A DNA stretch of 64,000 nt from Myxococcales bacterium (GCA_016706225.1 JADJKB010000024.1:434001-498000), one strand, 5' to 3'; shown: positions 1 to 9,226, numbered from the stretch's first letter. A program made the numbers and translations. The notes: generated by a model from the letters alone, not told the origin.

Positions 1-781
1 AGAACTCGAGCTGACGGATGAAACCCTTCTGATCGAGGAAGCGGATGCAGCGCTCTTCCTCCTTGATGATCTTGCGGCTCTCCGTCGAGGCCCAGGCGAA
101 GCGGCGCATGAAACACAACGGGACTCGCTCCGCGCGGAAGGTGCGACCGCTCGCGTGCAGGTACTCCATGGCCAGCTCGAGCGAGACCAGGAACTCGTGG
201 TGGCGGGCGATGCAGTCGGGGTTCTCTTCGGCGCGGTTGCCGTCCGGGTCCATGTTGTTCCACACGAAGTGACGCAGGAACGGGAAGCGATCCGTGAGCC
301 AGATCACCACCTCGTGCAGGTGATCGGCGTTGTAGGTGTTGATCACCGTGTTGATGTCACAAGTGATGCCCATCTCCGGTACGTGAGCCAGCGTGGTGAC
401 CAGGTGGTCCCAGGCGCCCGGGTACTGGGTGATGAAGTCGTGCACCTCGCGGCGGTGGCTGTGGATCGAGACGTGAATGTGGCTCAGCCCGGCGTCCACG
501 GCGCGGCGGAAGAAGTCGTGATTCGACAATCGTTGACCGTTGGTGATCATGCGGCTGTAGAGACCGCGCTCGCGGGCGTGGCTCAGCGCCGGAAACAACA
601 GCGGCGAGGAGGTCGGCTCGCCGCCGGTCAGGATCACGCCGTCGTAGCCGAACTCCTGTAGCTGATCGATCTCCCGCTTCATCTCGTCTTCGGTCAGCTC
701 GACGCCGGTGGGCGGATTGCTGCAGAAACGACACGCCTGCAGGCATCCGCGCGTCAGCTGGAGATAACCGAGGTTCGCCAC
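1..781 (-). CDS. Radical SAM protein, last gene of a four-gene operon (runs off left edge)
   Basis: This is the N-terminal ~260 residues of a radical SAM enzyme; the C-terminus lies beyond the window. Near the start it carries CLQACRFC, the CX3CX2C ligand set for the SAM-binding 4Fe-4S cluster, then a TGGEPT segment (~residue 50), typical of the core barrel that binds SAM. I chose the GTG at 781 because it lies 5 bases after the stop of the upstream gene and has a GAAGG ten bases before it. It is the fourth consecutive radical-SAM-type gene on this strand, so co-translation is likely. The substrate is not apparent. Family assignment is firm; function is unknown. Confidence 0.85.
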   Translation of the reverse strand, partial: MANLGYLQLTRGCLQACRFCSNPPTGVELTEDEMKREIDQLQEFGYDGVILTGGEPTSSPLLFPALSHARERGLYSRMITNGQRLSNHDFFRRAVDAGLSHIHVSIHSHRREVHDFITQYPGAWDHLVTTLAHVPEMGITCDINTVINTYNADHLHEVVIWLTDRFPFLRHFVWNNMDPDGNRAEENPDCIARHHEFLVSLELAMEYLHASGRTFRAERVPLCFMRRFAWASTESRKIIKEEERCIRFLDQKGFIRQLEF

Positions 782-786
782 GCCAA

Positions 787-2613
787 TCAGACCTTCGCGA
801 GCGGCAGGTTCCGCTTCGCCCGTTTCTCTTGTTGTGCGAGGGCGATGGCCGCGAGCGGATCCATCGGCGCGGCGGTCGGCTCGGGAAATCCCGGCAGGCT
901 CGGGGCCACGGGCTCGGGTGGTGACGCCTTGCTCAAACGCGGGGGCGCCACCGGGTAGAGCTGTTCGAGGCGCTGGGCCACACGCTCGGCTTCGGCGCCT
1001 TCCACGAGGGGCGTGAGCTTGCCGAGCCCCTGGTCCCTCACCCAGTTGATGTGCGCTCCTTCGCAGCGCGCTTCCACCACGCAGTCGGCGCAGCGCACAC
1101 TCTTGGCCCCGTAGCGCGCACGAATGTGGAAACGCGCGAGCTCTCGGATGTCCAGGCGGCCGCTCTCGGCATCGAACCAGGCTGCCTCCAAGATGGCTCG
1201 CTCTTCGCACCAGTTTGCGCCCGGTGCCAGACACGCCGGCAGGCCGCTCACCCGAAGCGGCAGCATGAGCTGCTGGAAGAACGCGCGGGGATCGCGCAGG
1301 TCGTGGGCGGTTGCCTCGGACAGGTGTTCGTGACTCGGCTGGTGCAGGCGCAGGCGGTCGGCGTTCGCAGCCAGGAGCTCACGGTGTTCGAGCAACCACC
1401 CGGCGGTGTCCTGACCAAGCTCGATGTCGAGCTCGACGTTCGGGTTCGAGCCCGTCGCAAGCCAGGCGTCGAGCTGACTCGCCGTGGTGGCGACGAGCAC
1501 GACGCGGCGTGAGCCGAAATCCAGTGGCAGTTGCTCGTCGGTCGCCGTGCGCACGTAGACACCGAGCTCGGAGGGCAACTTCGCGAGCTCCGAGAACCGC
1601 TCCACTTCGACCCCCACGAGGCTCGTGCCAAAGGGCAGGGCTTCCTTGGCGTAGGCCCGCGTGCCCAGCCAGTAGACATCGAAACCGCCGGCGTTCTGCC
1701 GGGCGACCGTTCGATCCATGGTGGTGCAAAACGGCTCGATGAAACACTCCGGGCAGCGCTCCGGGTGGCGACAGTCGAGCGGTTTGCCTTCATCCAGGTA
1801 ACGGCGCACCTGGAAGCGTCGCCCGTTCACCTCGTCGAGCATCTTGTGGGGATCTTGGATCAGATCCTCGAGCCCCTCCAGGAACGAGACCGGGAAGCGA
1901 TTCGTCCACACCACGAAGCGTGGATGGCGGTTGAGTCGGAACACCTTCTGCAACACGGGCAGGTGGTCGCGCACGTCGTAAAAGAGCTCGGCGCGATTGT
2001 CGAAGGCCGCCGCCTGGGGAATGACGTGCAGCAGATCGAACTCGGTGATGCCGAGCGAGATTGAGAACTCGACGATCTTGTCGAGCACCGCCACGTTTTG
2101 TTTGTTGATGACGACGTCGACGTTGACGATTGGACGCCCGTCGCGCAAGGACCGCACGATGGCCTTGACGATGCGCTTGAACGCCCCCGGAGTCCCGGTG
2201 AGTCGGTCGTGCAGCTCGGCCGTGTGACCGTGCAAGCTGTAGGTGATCTCGCCCAGGCCGGCCGCGAGGGCGGACTCGAAGAACTCCTTGTCGGCGAAGC
2301 GGTAACCGTTGGTCACGGTCTGGACGCGGTCGTAACCGCGCTCTTTGGCGTAACGCACCAGCTCGGCGAAGGCCGGGTGCAGCGAGGCTTCACCGCCCGA
2401 GATGATGACCTTGTCCGCGCCCAGCTCGTCCAGACCCCGGTCGAGCTCGCGTTTGATCTCGTCGACGGGCAGGTAGACGTTGCGCGGTGTGTCCGAGTCC
2501 AGGCAGAAGACACAGCGGCTGTTGCAGGCCGTGACCGCGCGCACCCAGTGCTTGGGGCGATTGGCGACGCGTTCGCGCCAGAGCATGCGCTCGATGTCGC
2601 GTTCGTCGCTCAT
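787..2613 (-). CDS. Radical SAM protein with two C-x2-C-x5-C auxiliary-cluster motifs
   Basis: A 608-residue protein. CNSRCVFC (CX3CX2C, ~residue 30) and SGGEAS mark an intact radical SAM core. Two later motifs, CPECFIEPFC (mid-protein) and CADCVVEARC (near the C-terminus), have the C-x2-C-x5-C spacing of SPASM/twitch-type auxiliary Fe-S clusters, which suggests peptide or protein substrates by family analogy. The region between them (~300-500) is not recognised. The ATG at 2613 overlaps the TGA of the upstream gene (ATGA), so the open frame extending upstream to 2772 is not used. Such proteins usually modify side chains or form thioether or C-C links, but no precursor peptide is visible here. 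Confidence 0.85.
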   Translation of the reverse strand: MSDERDIERMLWRERVANRPKHWVRAVTACNSRCVFCLDSDTPRNVYLPVDEIKRELDRGLDELGADKVIISGGEASLHPAFAELVRYAKERGYDRVQTVTNGYRFADKEFFESALAAGLGEITYSLHGHTAELHDRLTGTPGAFKRIVKAIVRSLRDGRPIVNVDVVINKQNVAVLDKIVEFSISLGITEFDLLHVIPQAAAFDNRAELFYDVRDHLPVLQKVFRLNRHPRFVVWTNRFPVSFLEGLEDLIQDPHKMLDEVNGRRFQVRRYLDEGKPLDCRHPERCPECFIEPFCTTMDRTVARQNAGGFDVYWLGTRAYAKEALPFGTSLVGVEVERFSELAKLPSELGVYVRTATDEQLPLDFGSRRVVLVATTASQLDAWLATGSNPNVELDIELGQDTAGWLLEHRELLAANADRLRLHQPSHEHLSEATAHDLRDPRAFFQQLMLPLRVSGLPACLAPGANWCEERAILEAAWFDAESGRLDIRELARFHIRARYGAKSVRCADCVVEARCEGAHINWVRDQGLGKLTPLVEGAEAERVAQRLEQLYPVAPPRLSKASPPEPVAPSLPGFPEPTAAPMDPLAAIALAQQEKRAKRNLPLAKV

Positions 2614-4466
2614 GGCTCGATCGTGCTCTGCCAACCCACTGCGATCCCGGGGCAATGCGGCGTGTGCTGTCCGCCGCAGACACAGGCCACAAAAGTACCA
2701 TATCGGTCGGACCCGCTCGGTGGGCGGTCCCGAGTGAGTGTGTCTTCGAACGCGACTCCAGGGTCCGGACACGGCAAAACTGCCGCGTCACGGCTGAAGA
2801 GGCAGGTCGGAAGCACACGCGCGAGCGCGCGACGGGCGGGGCCTTCCGCGAGTGCGCTCGCCGCCCGGGCCAGGGTTTCGAGGGAGCCGCCGCGGCTCGA
2901 CAGGCGAAACGCCGGCTCGCCGGGCAGTGCTCCGGCCTCCCAGGCGCGGGCGAAGTCGGCGACCGCGTCTGCGTCGTGCAGCACGGCGAACGCTCCCAGC
3001 TCGGCGCCCGCAAGCTCCGCCAGGCGTGAGCCTGCGGAGAGCGACGCGGCGAATGCGCCGCTCCGTCCGACGTGTGCGTCGTGGCTCTCGGCGTTTGGCC
3101 CGTACAGCGCGAGGTCGAGGCGCGAGAGCCCCCGGAGCGCGAACAGGTCGGAGTCTTTCAGCTCGTCCAGCGCGCTGGCTTCCCCGGCCAGCTCGACCCG
3201 CTCGAAGGACAGCAGTGTGGTCTCGCGGAGCAGGGACGCTGCCTGCGGATGCGCGAGGCTGCCAGTGGAGGCGATGCGCAGCGCGCGCGCGCCTTCCTGC
3301 GCTGCGCGCACCAACCGCGCGCGTGCGCTGCGCGTCGACTCGACGCTGTTGCCTTCGGCATGATCGCCACACACCTCGCAGCGCACCCGAGACGGCGCGG
3401 CAAAACACAAGCGCAACACCTCTGGCACCGGGTCGGCCGCGAGCAGCGCCAGCGGGTCGCCGTCGAGGGTCTTGCCGAGCACCTGATGGACCATCGCCAG
3501 ACGCGTGATCGGCTCTCGGCCATGGCGCGGCGGAGGCGCGTCGACTGGAACTCCGGGGACGGGTCGTGAGGGCATGGGGGTGAGCTGATTGGCGTGCGTC
3601 GCGGCCCGTTCCGAGCGCAGCTCCGCGCGGCCGAAACACGTCACGTAGTCGAGGGGCGCCCCCGCACAGCGCGGCAGTCCGGGACAGCGCGGGCACCCTC
3701 CCTCGTGGGGCGGCAGCGCGACGGCGGCTCGCACCGCGTCCCACGCCGGGGTGGTCGGCGTGAGCGCCAGCAGAGCTCCAGATCCGGCGCGCGCGCCCTC
3801 GGGCATGACACATTCGGGGAAACCCTCGAACGTGACCCGCACTCCACGGCGGGCGCCGGCCGCGAGGGCTTGTTCGAAGTAAGGGGCCGCGAGGCCGAAG
3901 CGAGGGGAGAGCAGGACGAGCTCTCGAGCCACGCGCCCGCGCCCAACGGGTCGTCGCAGGTGAACCGTGCGGGCGCCGAGCGCGGCTGCAGTCTCGATCA
4001 GCTCGCCGAGCAATGGCAGCGTCGAGCGTGTAACCGTGGCGGAGACCTCGACAGCAACACCGAGCGCCATGAGCCGGCCCAGCGCGCGCACCGCGAGACG
4101 GGCCGCGCCGGGCCTGCTGACGAGCCAGTCGTGGGCGTCCGGGCGCGCAGCGTGCAGCACGACCCGCACGCGATCGAGGCCGGCCGCGACCAAGGGAACT
4201 GCGGCACCGTCCCGGGCGAGGGGGAGCGCGTCCGACACCAGGCCCACGCGGGGGCCCCGGGCGCGGACCGCGCCGATCAGCTCGGGAAGATCCGCCCGCA
4301 GGCTCGGCTCGCCGCCCGCGAGCCAGACGCGTTCTTCTGTCCCGGCGAGCAAGTCGATCAGCGATTGCAGTTCGGGGTCCGGCGGCGTGTCGGAGGGCAG
4401 CTCGTTCAACAGCTCTCCGCCGCGCACGCGCGCGGTGACGATCAGCGCGACCTCCACCATGGTCAC
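2610..4466 (-). CDS. Radical-SAM-like protein with degenerate cluster sites (possible partner subunit)
   Basis: A 618-residue protein that aligns by eye with its operon partners, but the N-terminal position for CX3CX2C reads TARVRGGELL with no cysteine, while the following AGGEPSLR segment is kept. A C-x2-C-x5-C motif (CPRCPGLPRC, ~residue 255) is also kept. A second radical-SAM-like half follows (~residues 300-618), where SRVRCEVC has Ser in place of the first cluster Cys. It probably cannot bind the SAM cluster normally and may act as a scaffold or recognition partner of the flanking enzymes (inference). GTG at 4466 overlaps the previous stop (GTGA); an ATG at 4460 is the alternative start. 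Confidence 0.75.
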   Translation of the reverse strand: MTMVEVALIVTARVRGGELLNELPSDTPPDPELQSLIDLLAGTEERVWLAGGEPSLRADLPELIGAVRARGPRVGLVSDALPLARDGAAVPLVAAGLDRVRVVLHAARPDAHDWLVSRPGAARLAVRALGRLMALGVAVEVSATVTRSTLPLLGELIETAAALGARTVHLRRPVGRGRVARELVLLSPRFGLAAPYFEQALAAGARRGVRVTFEGFPECVMPEGARAGSGALLALTPTTPAWDAVRAAVALPPHEGGCPRCPGLPRCAGAPLDYVTCFGRAELRSERAATHANQLTPMPSRPVPGVPVDAPPPRHGREPITRLAMVHQVLGKTLDGDPLALLAADPVPEVLRLCFAAPSRVRCEVCGDHAEGNSVESTRSARARLVRAAQEGARALRIASTGSLAHPQAASLLRETTLLSFERVELAGEASALDELKDSDLFALRGLSRLDLALYGPNAESHDAHVGRSGAFAASLSAGSRLAELAGAELGAFAVLHDADAVADFARAWEAGALPGEPAFRLSSRGGSLETLARAASALAEGPARRALARVLPTCLFSRDAAVLPCPDPGVAFEDTLTRDRPPSGSDRYGTFVACVCGGQHTPHCPGIAVGWQSTIEP

Positions 4467-5917
4467 GCTCTTTGCTCCAACACGCTGACCTCGAGCCCCA
4501 GCTCGCGCTTGGCGGCGGCGACGAAGCGTGCGTGGCGCCCGTCCGCCTCAACCAGCAGCCGTACACACTCGACACCCGAGGCCGAGCACAAGCGCAGCGC
4601 GTCGAACGCGGCGCGGAACGAGCCGAGTCGCGTGAAACCGACGCAGACTCGCAGCGCGAGCTGCGGATCGAGCGTGGCGTTGGCTGCTGCGATCGCTCGA
4701 AGCTCCGCGACGCACGCCTGATCTTCGAGCAAGCCCGGGGCCTGGGTCCGGAGCGCCAGATCGGTCACGCCCGCGTCGCGCAGGCGGACGCCGTCGCCGG
4801 CCCGAAGGCGCGGAGCCAAGAGCCACAGCGTGGGCGTCGAGCTCTTCCGGAGCGCCGCCAGCGTTTCATCGTCGACGCCCTCGCGTGCGACGACCACGGT
4901 CTGACCGGTAGGATCCGCGGCGGGCCCGTCCCAGGGTTCGCGTCGCTCGAGCGGTGCCGCGAGGCCGCTGCCCTTTCGGTGAAAGAAGTAGGCGTGCCAG
5001 GCGCCGCCGCAGCGGGTTCGGAGCGCGCAGCGAAGACAGGGTTCGCCATGGCGTTTGTTGCCGCGATTGTGCACGCCGTGAGCGGCGTGTTGTGCGCCGC
5101 CCGAGCGCGCCGCCGCCGCCTCGATGGCCTCGACGGAAGAAGCGAAGTGCGCTTCCCAGCCCACACACAGTGGGAGCCCGCAGTAAGGGTTGAGCAGCTC
5201 CAGCTGATGTTGCTTCGCGCGCTCGCGGGCACGCCGCACCTCGGGGCCCAGCACGGCGTAGTCCGGCATCAGCTCGAGCTGGCTCGCTGCGCGCCCGTGG
5301 GGTTGCACTGCGGACAAGGAGATCGAGCGCACGCGCGGCAAGCGGCTCGCCACGAAGTCGACGTAGGCGGTGACCCGGCTCTGGGTCTGGCTGGCAATGA
5401 CTGGATTCAAGGTGACGGTGATGCCCGCGTCGAGCAGCGCGTCGATGCCCGCGAGGCACTTGTCGAACGCGCCCGGCAGGCCCGACAGCTCGTCGTGCAA
5501 TGGCGCAAGATCCGCGAGCAGTGACACGAACGCGGAACTGAGCCCGGCTTCGCTGAGCGCCGCGGCGTAGCCCCGATCGATCAAGACCGCGTTGGTCTGC
5601 AGCTCCGACCAGGGTACGCTCGCGCTCTTCGCCCGCGCGACCACACCGAGCAGTCGCTCGCGATACAGGGTTGGCTCGCCGCCGGAGATGGTCAGCGTCT
5701 TTTCGCCGGACGCCAGGAACGCGAGCAGGTCTCGCTCGAGCTCCTGGGGCGGAGGAGTCGGCCGTGCGTAGTCCTCCACCGGCACGTTGCAGAATGGGCA
5801 GCGCTCGTTGCACGCCATGGTGATGCGCAGGAGCCCCTTGGTCCGATGGTGAGCTTCGCCCCGGGCGAGGCCATCATCGGAGATCAGCGGCAGTCGCCGA
5901 GCCGGGCTGATGCTCAT
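4463..5917 (-). CDS. Radical SAM protein, first gene of the operon
   Basis: A 484-residue radical SAM protein. CNERCPFC (~residue 36) is the CX3CX2C cluster motif, followed by SGGEPT. CLRCALRTRC around residue 310 is the C-x2-C-x5-C auxiliary-cluster motif shared with its operon partners. The last ~150 residues are unrecognised. ATG at 5917 gives the first plausible N-terminus before the radical SAM core; the open frame upstream to 6349 lies opposite the lectin lipoprotein gene and is a shadow. It leads the leftward operon, diverging from the lipoprotein gene at 6034, so the promoter should lie in 5918-6033. Confidence 0.85.
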   Translation of the reverse strand: MSISPARRLPLISDDGLARGEAHHRTKGLLRITMACNERCPFCNVPVEDYARPTPPPQELERDLLAFLASGEKTLTISGGEPTLYRERLLGVVARAKSASVPWSELQTNAVLIDRGYAAALSEAGLSSAFVSLLADLAPLHDELSGLPGAFDKCLAGIDALLDAGITVTLNPVIASQTQSRVTAYVDFVASRLPRVRSISLSAVQPHGRAASQLELMPDYAVLGPEVRRARERAKQHQLELLNPYCGLPLCVGWEAHFASSVEAIEAAAARSGGAQHAAHGVHNRGNKRHGEPCLRCALRTRCGGAWHAYFFHRKGSGLAAPLERREPWDGPAADPTGQTVVVAREGVDDETLAALRKSSTPTLWLLAPRLRAGDGVRLRDAGVTDLALRTQAPGLLEDQACVAELRAIAAANATLDPQLALRVCVGFTRLGSFRAAFDALRLCSASGVECVRLLVEADGRHARFVAAAKRELGLEVSVLEQRA

Positions 5918-6033
5918 GGCAGTGGGGATCGTACACGAGGGCCGAGGCCCATGCTCGCCAGGGTCTCCGCGCCTCTCCTCCGCGGAAAGCACGGCGCCTC
6001 GTGCGGTTGCTTCCGTCGGTGTATCATTACCCC

Positions 6034-7350
6034 GTGCTGCGGGTGCTGGTAGGCTTTGTCCTTCTGCTCTTGACGAGCGGCTGCGCCTCGTCGGGAGACG
6101 ACGCAGAGCCCGTGGTGCCGAAGTCCGACGGGGGCGGTATCGATGCCGGAGATGGCGGGCCGATCTGCACGCCGGATTGCCTCGACAAGGCCTGCGGCTC
6201 GGATGGTTGCGGCGGCCTGTGTGGCGCCTGCTGGGGCGATGCCTTCTGTTCGGCGGACGGCAAGCTGTGTGAGCCGACGTGTGTGGGGTCGTGCACGGGC
6301 AGGGAGTGCGGCGACAACGGTTGCGGCAGCTCGTGTGGCTCCTGCCCAAAGTACTGCGTCGAAGGCAAATGCACGACGGCGTGCACCCCGAGCTGCGGAA
6401 CGAAGAAGTGCGGTGACGACGGTTGTGGTGAGAGTTGTGGCACCTGTCCCGCCGGGCAAGCTTGCATCAACGGTCAGTGCAACGCCGGCTGTGCGCCGAA
6501 ATGCAGCGGCAAGGCCTGTGGCCCCGACGGTTGCGGAGGGACCTGCGGCACCTGCCCAAGTGGCAAGGTGTGCAACACCACCAGCGGTATCTGCGGCTCG
6601 AGTTGTACGCCGACGTGCACCGGCAAGAGCTGCGGCTCAGACGGTTGTGGCGGGCTGTGCGGCACGTGCCCGGCCGGGCAAGGTTGCACTGGTGGTGTCT
6701 GTGCCTGTGATCCGGCCTGCGGCAGCAAGAAGTGTGGCGCCGACGCGTGTGGAGGTTCTTGTGGCTCTTGTGCGGCCGGACAGACGTGCTCTTCCGGCAC
6801 CTGCACCTGCGTGCCGCAGTGTTCAGGCAAGAGCTGCGGACCCGACGGCTGTGGCGGTTCGTGTGGTAGCTGCTCCGGGACGCAGGTGTGTTCCGGCAGC
6901 ACCTGTGTCTGCTCGCCGCAGTGCAGCGGCAAACAGTGCGGCCCCGACGGGTGCGGCGGCTCGTGCGGTACCTGCCCCTCGGGCAAGTCGTGCAGCGGCT
7001 CGAGCTGTGTGTGCAACGCCACGCTGCAGCCGGGGCAGTCGTTGAATGCGGGGGATTCCCTGACGAACTGCAAGGGGAACGTCACACTCACCATGCAGGG
7101 CGACGGGAACCTCGTCGTCTACGGCCCGCCGGGCGCACTCTGGTCGTCGAACACCGCCGGCACCGGCAGCAACAACTTCGCTGCCATGCAGGGCGACGGA
7201 AACTTCGTGGTGTACGCCGGGAGCACACCGCTCTGGTGGTCGAACACCGCCGGCTCCTCGGGTGCCTACCTGGCCGTTCAGGACGACGGAAACGTCGTTA
7301 TCTACCAGGGCAGCACGGCGTTGTGGTCCACGGGCACTTGCTGCTACTGA
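6034..7350 (+). CDS. Secreted lipoprotein: eight Cys-rich repeats plus bulb-type lectin domain
   Basis: About 438 residues. A hydrophobic signal ends in LTSGC, a lipobox-like site, so the protein is probably a lipoprotein. Residues ~45-320 hold eight repeats of roughly 30 residues on the pattern CxPxCxGKxCGxDGCGGxCGxC, probably disulfide-rich. The C-terminal ~110 residues are a bulb-type (mannose-binding) lectin domain with three QxDxNxVxY-type motifs (MQGDGNLVVY, MQGDGNFVVY, VQDDGNVVIY). The likely role is surface carbohydrate binding. The GTG at 6034 gives a classic short signal peptide; an in-frame GTG at 6001 is the alternative. Neither has a clear ribosome-binding site. Confidence 0.8.
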   Translation: MLRVLVGFVLLLLTSGCASSGDDAEPVVPKSDGGGIDAGDGGPICTPDCLDKACGSDGCGGLCGACWGDAFCSADGKLCEPTCVGSCTGRECGDNGCGSSCGSCPKYCVEGKCTTACTPSCGTKKCGDDGCGESCGTCPAGQACINGQCNAGCAPKCSGKACGPDGCGGTCGTCPSGKVCNTTSGICGSSCTPTCTGKSCGSDGCGGLCGTCPAGQGCTGGVCACDPACGSKKCGADACGGSCGSCAAGQTCSSGTCTCVPQCSGKSCGPDGCGGSCGSCSGTQVCSGSTCVCSPQCSGKQCGPDGCGGSCGTCPSGKSCSGSSCVCNATLQPGQSLNAGDSLTNCKGNVTLTMQGDGNLVVYGPPGALWSSNTAGTGSNNFAAMQGDGNFVVYAGSTPLWWSNTAGSSGAYLAVQDDGNVVIYQGSTALWSTGTCCY

Positions 7351-7447
7351 CTCGGGGCGGTCGGCCACGATTTCGGGGCCGCTCAGCGCGCGTTTCGGCT
7401 CGCTGCTTTCCGATGAGGGGCGCCTGGGTTATTGGCGAGTGCCTGTC

Positions 7448-7944
7448 ATGAAGACTCGCCTGCTTCTACTCGTTGCACTCTCGCCACTCAGCTGCACGAG
7501 CACTCCTCCGCCGCCCGGACCGAAGGTCGCCAGCGAGAGGACCTGTACCGACATGGGTTGCACCAGCGGGCTCGAGCTCGAGTTCGTCCGTCCCTCTCCC
7601 TGGCCGCCCGGCAGTTATCGCATCACGCTGAGGATCGATGGCAAGTCGGCGAGCTGTGACGGGGAGCTCCCGCTGAAACCTTGCGATCAGGGGCATCGTT
7701 CCGGTGCTCCGACGCGTCACTTCGCATTGCCGAGAGTGGCTGCGCCCTGCCTGCGAGCGAACACGCCATCAGCGGGCTCAGCTCGACGGCAAGCGAAGCC
7801 ACGGCGGTGTCGCTGGTCATCGAACATGGCGGAGCGTTGCAGGCCACCGCGAACCTCACGCCAACGTTTCAGACCGTGCAACCCAACGGGCCCGGTTGCG
7901 AGCCGGTGTGTGAGAGTGCGTCGATGAAGCTGAAGCTGCGCTGA
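7448..7944 (+). pseudogene. Small Cys-containing lipoprotein split by a one-base frameshift
   Basis: The ATG at 7448 starts a signal peptide with a cysteine at residue 16 and a reading frame that runs well to about residue 80 (GELPLKPCDQG). The continuation that makes sense (CSDASLRIAESGCALP, ending CEPVCESASMKLKLR at 7944) is in the neighbouring frame. The switch falls at the GGGG run 7689-7692; one additional G there would give a single ~166-residue frame. The Cys spacing and the ESGCALP segment look like one continuous secreted domain. It is either a real disruption or a homopolymer sequencing error. The function is unknown. Confidence 0.6.
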
Positions 7945-7999
7945 TCGCTCGCGTTGGGGGGGCTCGGTCGCGGGCCAGCCCCGCACGTGTGCTCTCAGC

Positions 8000-8332
8000 C
8001 TAGACCGCCTTGCGGCGGGGCAGGTTCTTTGCGGGCGTGTTCAGGGAGCGATCCTTCGCCCCGCTCTGCTGGCGTCCGAGATCGCCGGCGCGCTGGCGTT
8101 TGGCGCCGGCGCCGCCGTCCTTGGCCGCCGCCTCGTCGCCCTCAGCGTCTTCACCCGCTGCCGCCGCCGCTGCCGCTGCGTCCTTGGCCTCTTGCTCGCG
8201 GCGCTTCAGCTCGACGTGCACGGCCTGCTCGTCCTCGGCGCGATGACACTTCTTGTACTTCTTGCCCGAGCCACACGGACAGGGGTCGTTGCGCCCCGCC
8301 TTCAAGCGTTCTTGCAGTTCTTCGAAGCTCAT
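8000..8332 (-). CDS. SEC-C motif protein
   Basis: A 110-residue protein whose N-terminus holds GRNDPCPCGSGKKYKKCH, a textbook SEC-C zinc-binding motif, as found at the C-terminus of SecA and in many small stand-alone proteins. After it comes an Ala/Glu/Lys-rich, low-complexity, probably disordered tail that includes a run of eight alanines. An AGGA lies a few bases upstream of the ATG at 8332. It is convergent with the frameshifted lipoprotein gene and divergent from 8533. The motif suggests a zinc-dependent protein interaction, possibly near the Sec or ribosome machinery; the specific role cannot be read. Confidence 0.85.
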   Translation of the reverse strand: MSFEELQERLKAGRNDPCPCGSGKKYKKCHRAEDEQAVHVELKRREQEAKDAAAAAAAAGEDAEGDEAAAKDGGAGAKRQRAGDLGRQQSGAKDRSLNTPAKNLPRRKAV

Positions 8333-8532
8333 GGGTTCCTGGGCCTTACCCTATCGCAGCTCGGCTGCGCGCGCTCGCCCGCGCGACACTGGCCTCGCGG
8401 AGCTCCGGGTCCGGCGGTTTTGGCAGCACATTGCCCTCGAGTACCCGCCCGCCCGGCAGGCTGACGCGCCAGCTGCGGCGCGATGGGCGGGCCCACACCC
8501 GCCCCCCGCCACGCCTTGGTAATGTCGTCCGC

Positions 8533-9225
8533 ATGGCCAACCGGATGACACGCGCGCTCGAGGGGTTTTACGAGTTCGTCGACAAGCCGTTGTTCTTGTG
8601 GACGCGGCCAATCTTGCTCTTGCTGCTCGTCCCGCTCGCGATCGGGCTCACGCTGCCCTTGTGGCATCTCGACATGCAGGCGCCTCAGTATCCCAAGGGA
8701 CTCTCGCTCGACGTGTATGCGTACAAGCTGGAGGGCGGGCACGATGGGCGCGACGTCTTCGAGATCAACATCCTCAACCACTACATCGGCATGAAGAAGC
8801 TCGATCGCGCGGCGCTCACGGAGCTCGACTGGCTTCCGTTCGGCTTCGGTGCGCTCGCGCTGCTCCTGGTCCGTGTCGCTGCGCTCGGCAACGTGCGCGC
8901 GCTCGTCGACCTGTCGGCGCTCGTCGCCTACTTCGGCGGCTTTTCGGTGTTCCGCTTCGTGTTCAAGCTCAAGTCGTACGGTCACGACCTGGCACCCGAC
9001 GCTCCCATCAAGGTCGAGCCGTTCATGCCGGCCATCTGGGGCGAGAAACAGATCGGCAATTTCTCGACCCAGGCCGCTCCGGCCACTGGTTCCTATTTGA
9101 TCGCAGCGTTCGCGGGTGGCGTCATCTTGCTCACTCTCTACCACCTCGTGGAGGGGCGTCGCCGGGCACGCAAGGCCAGGCTTCCTCCTCCAACGTCGGC
9201 GACCGAGTCGGCCTCGGAGGCTTGA
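8533..9225 (+). CDS. Conserved membrane protein (APQYP / INxLNHYIGMK type)
   Basis: A 230-residue protein with one membrane segment near residues 25-47, an outside loop with APQYPKGL and INILNHYIGMKK, then about three more membrane segments (~95-115, 120-140, 190-212) and a basic tail. I recall this loop pattern from small membrane proteins near copper or nitrous-oxide-reductase accessory genes, but nothing of that kind is nearby, so no role is assigned. ATG at 8533 is preferred; an in-frame ATG at 8548 is also possible. Its stop is one base from the next start, so the two are translated together. Confidence 0.7.
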   Translation: MANRMTRALEGFYEFVDKPLFLWTRPILLLLLVPLAIGLTLPLWHLDMQAPQYPKGLSLDVYAYKLEGGHDGRDVFEINILNHYIGMKKLDRAALTELDWLPFGFGALALLLVRVAALGNVRALVDLSALVAYFGGFSVFRFVFKLKSYGHDLAPDAPIKVEPFMPAIWGEKQIGNFSTQAAPATGSYLIAAFAGGVILLTLYHLVEGRRRARKARLPPPTSATESASEA

Positions 9226-9226
9226 G

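Noticed and set aside
2098..3363. 421-codon forward frame across the radical SAM operon
   Set aside because: Overlaps two well-supported minus-strand genes and lacks any motif.
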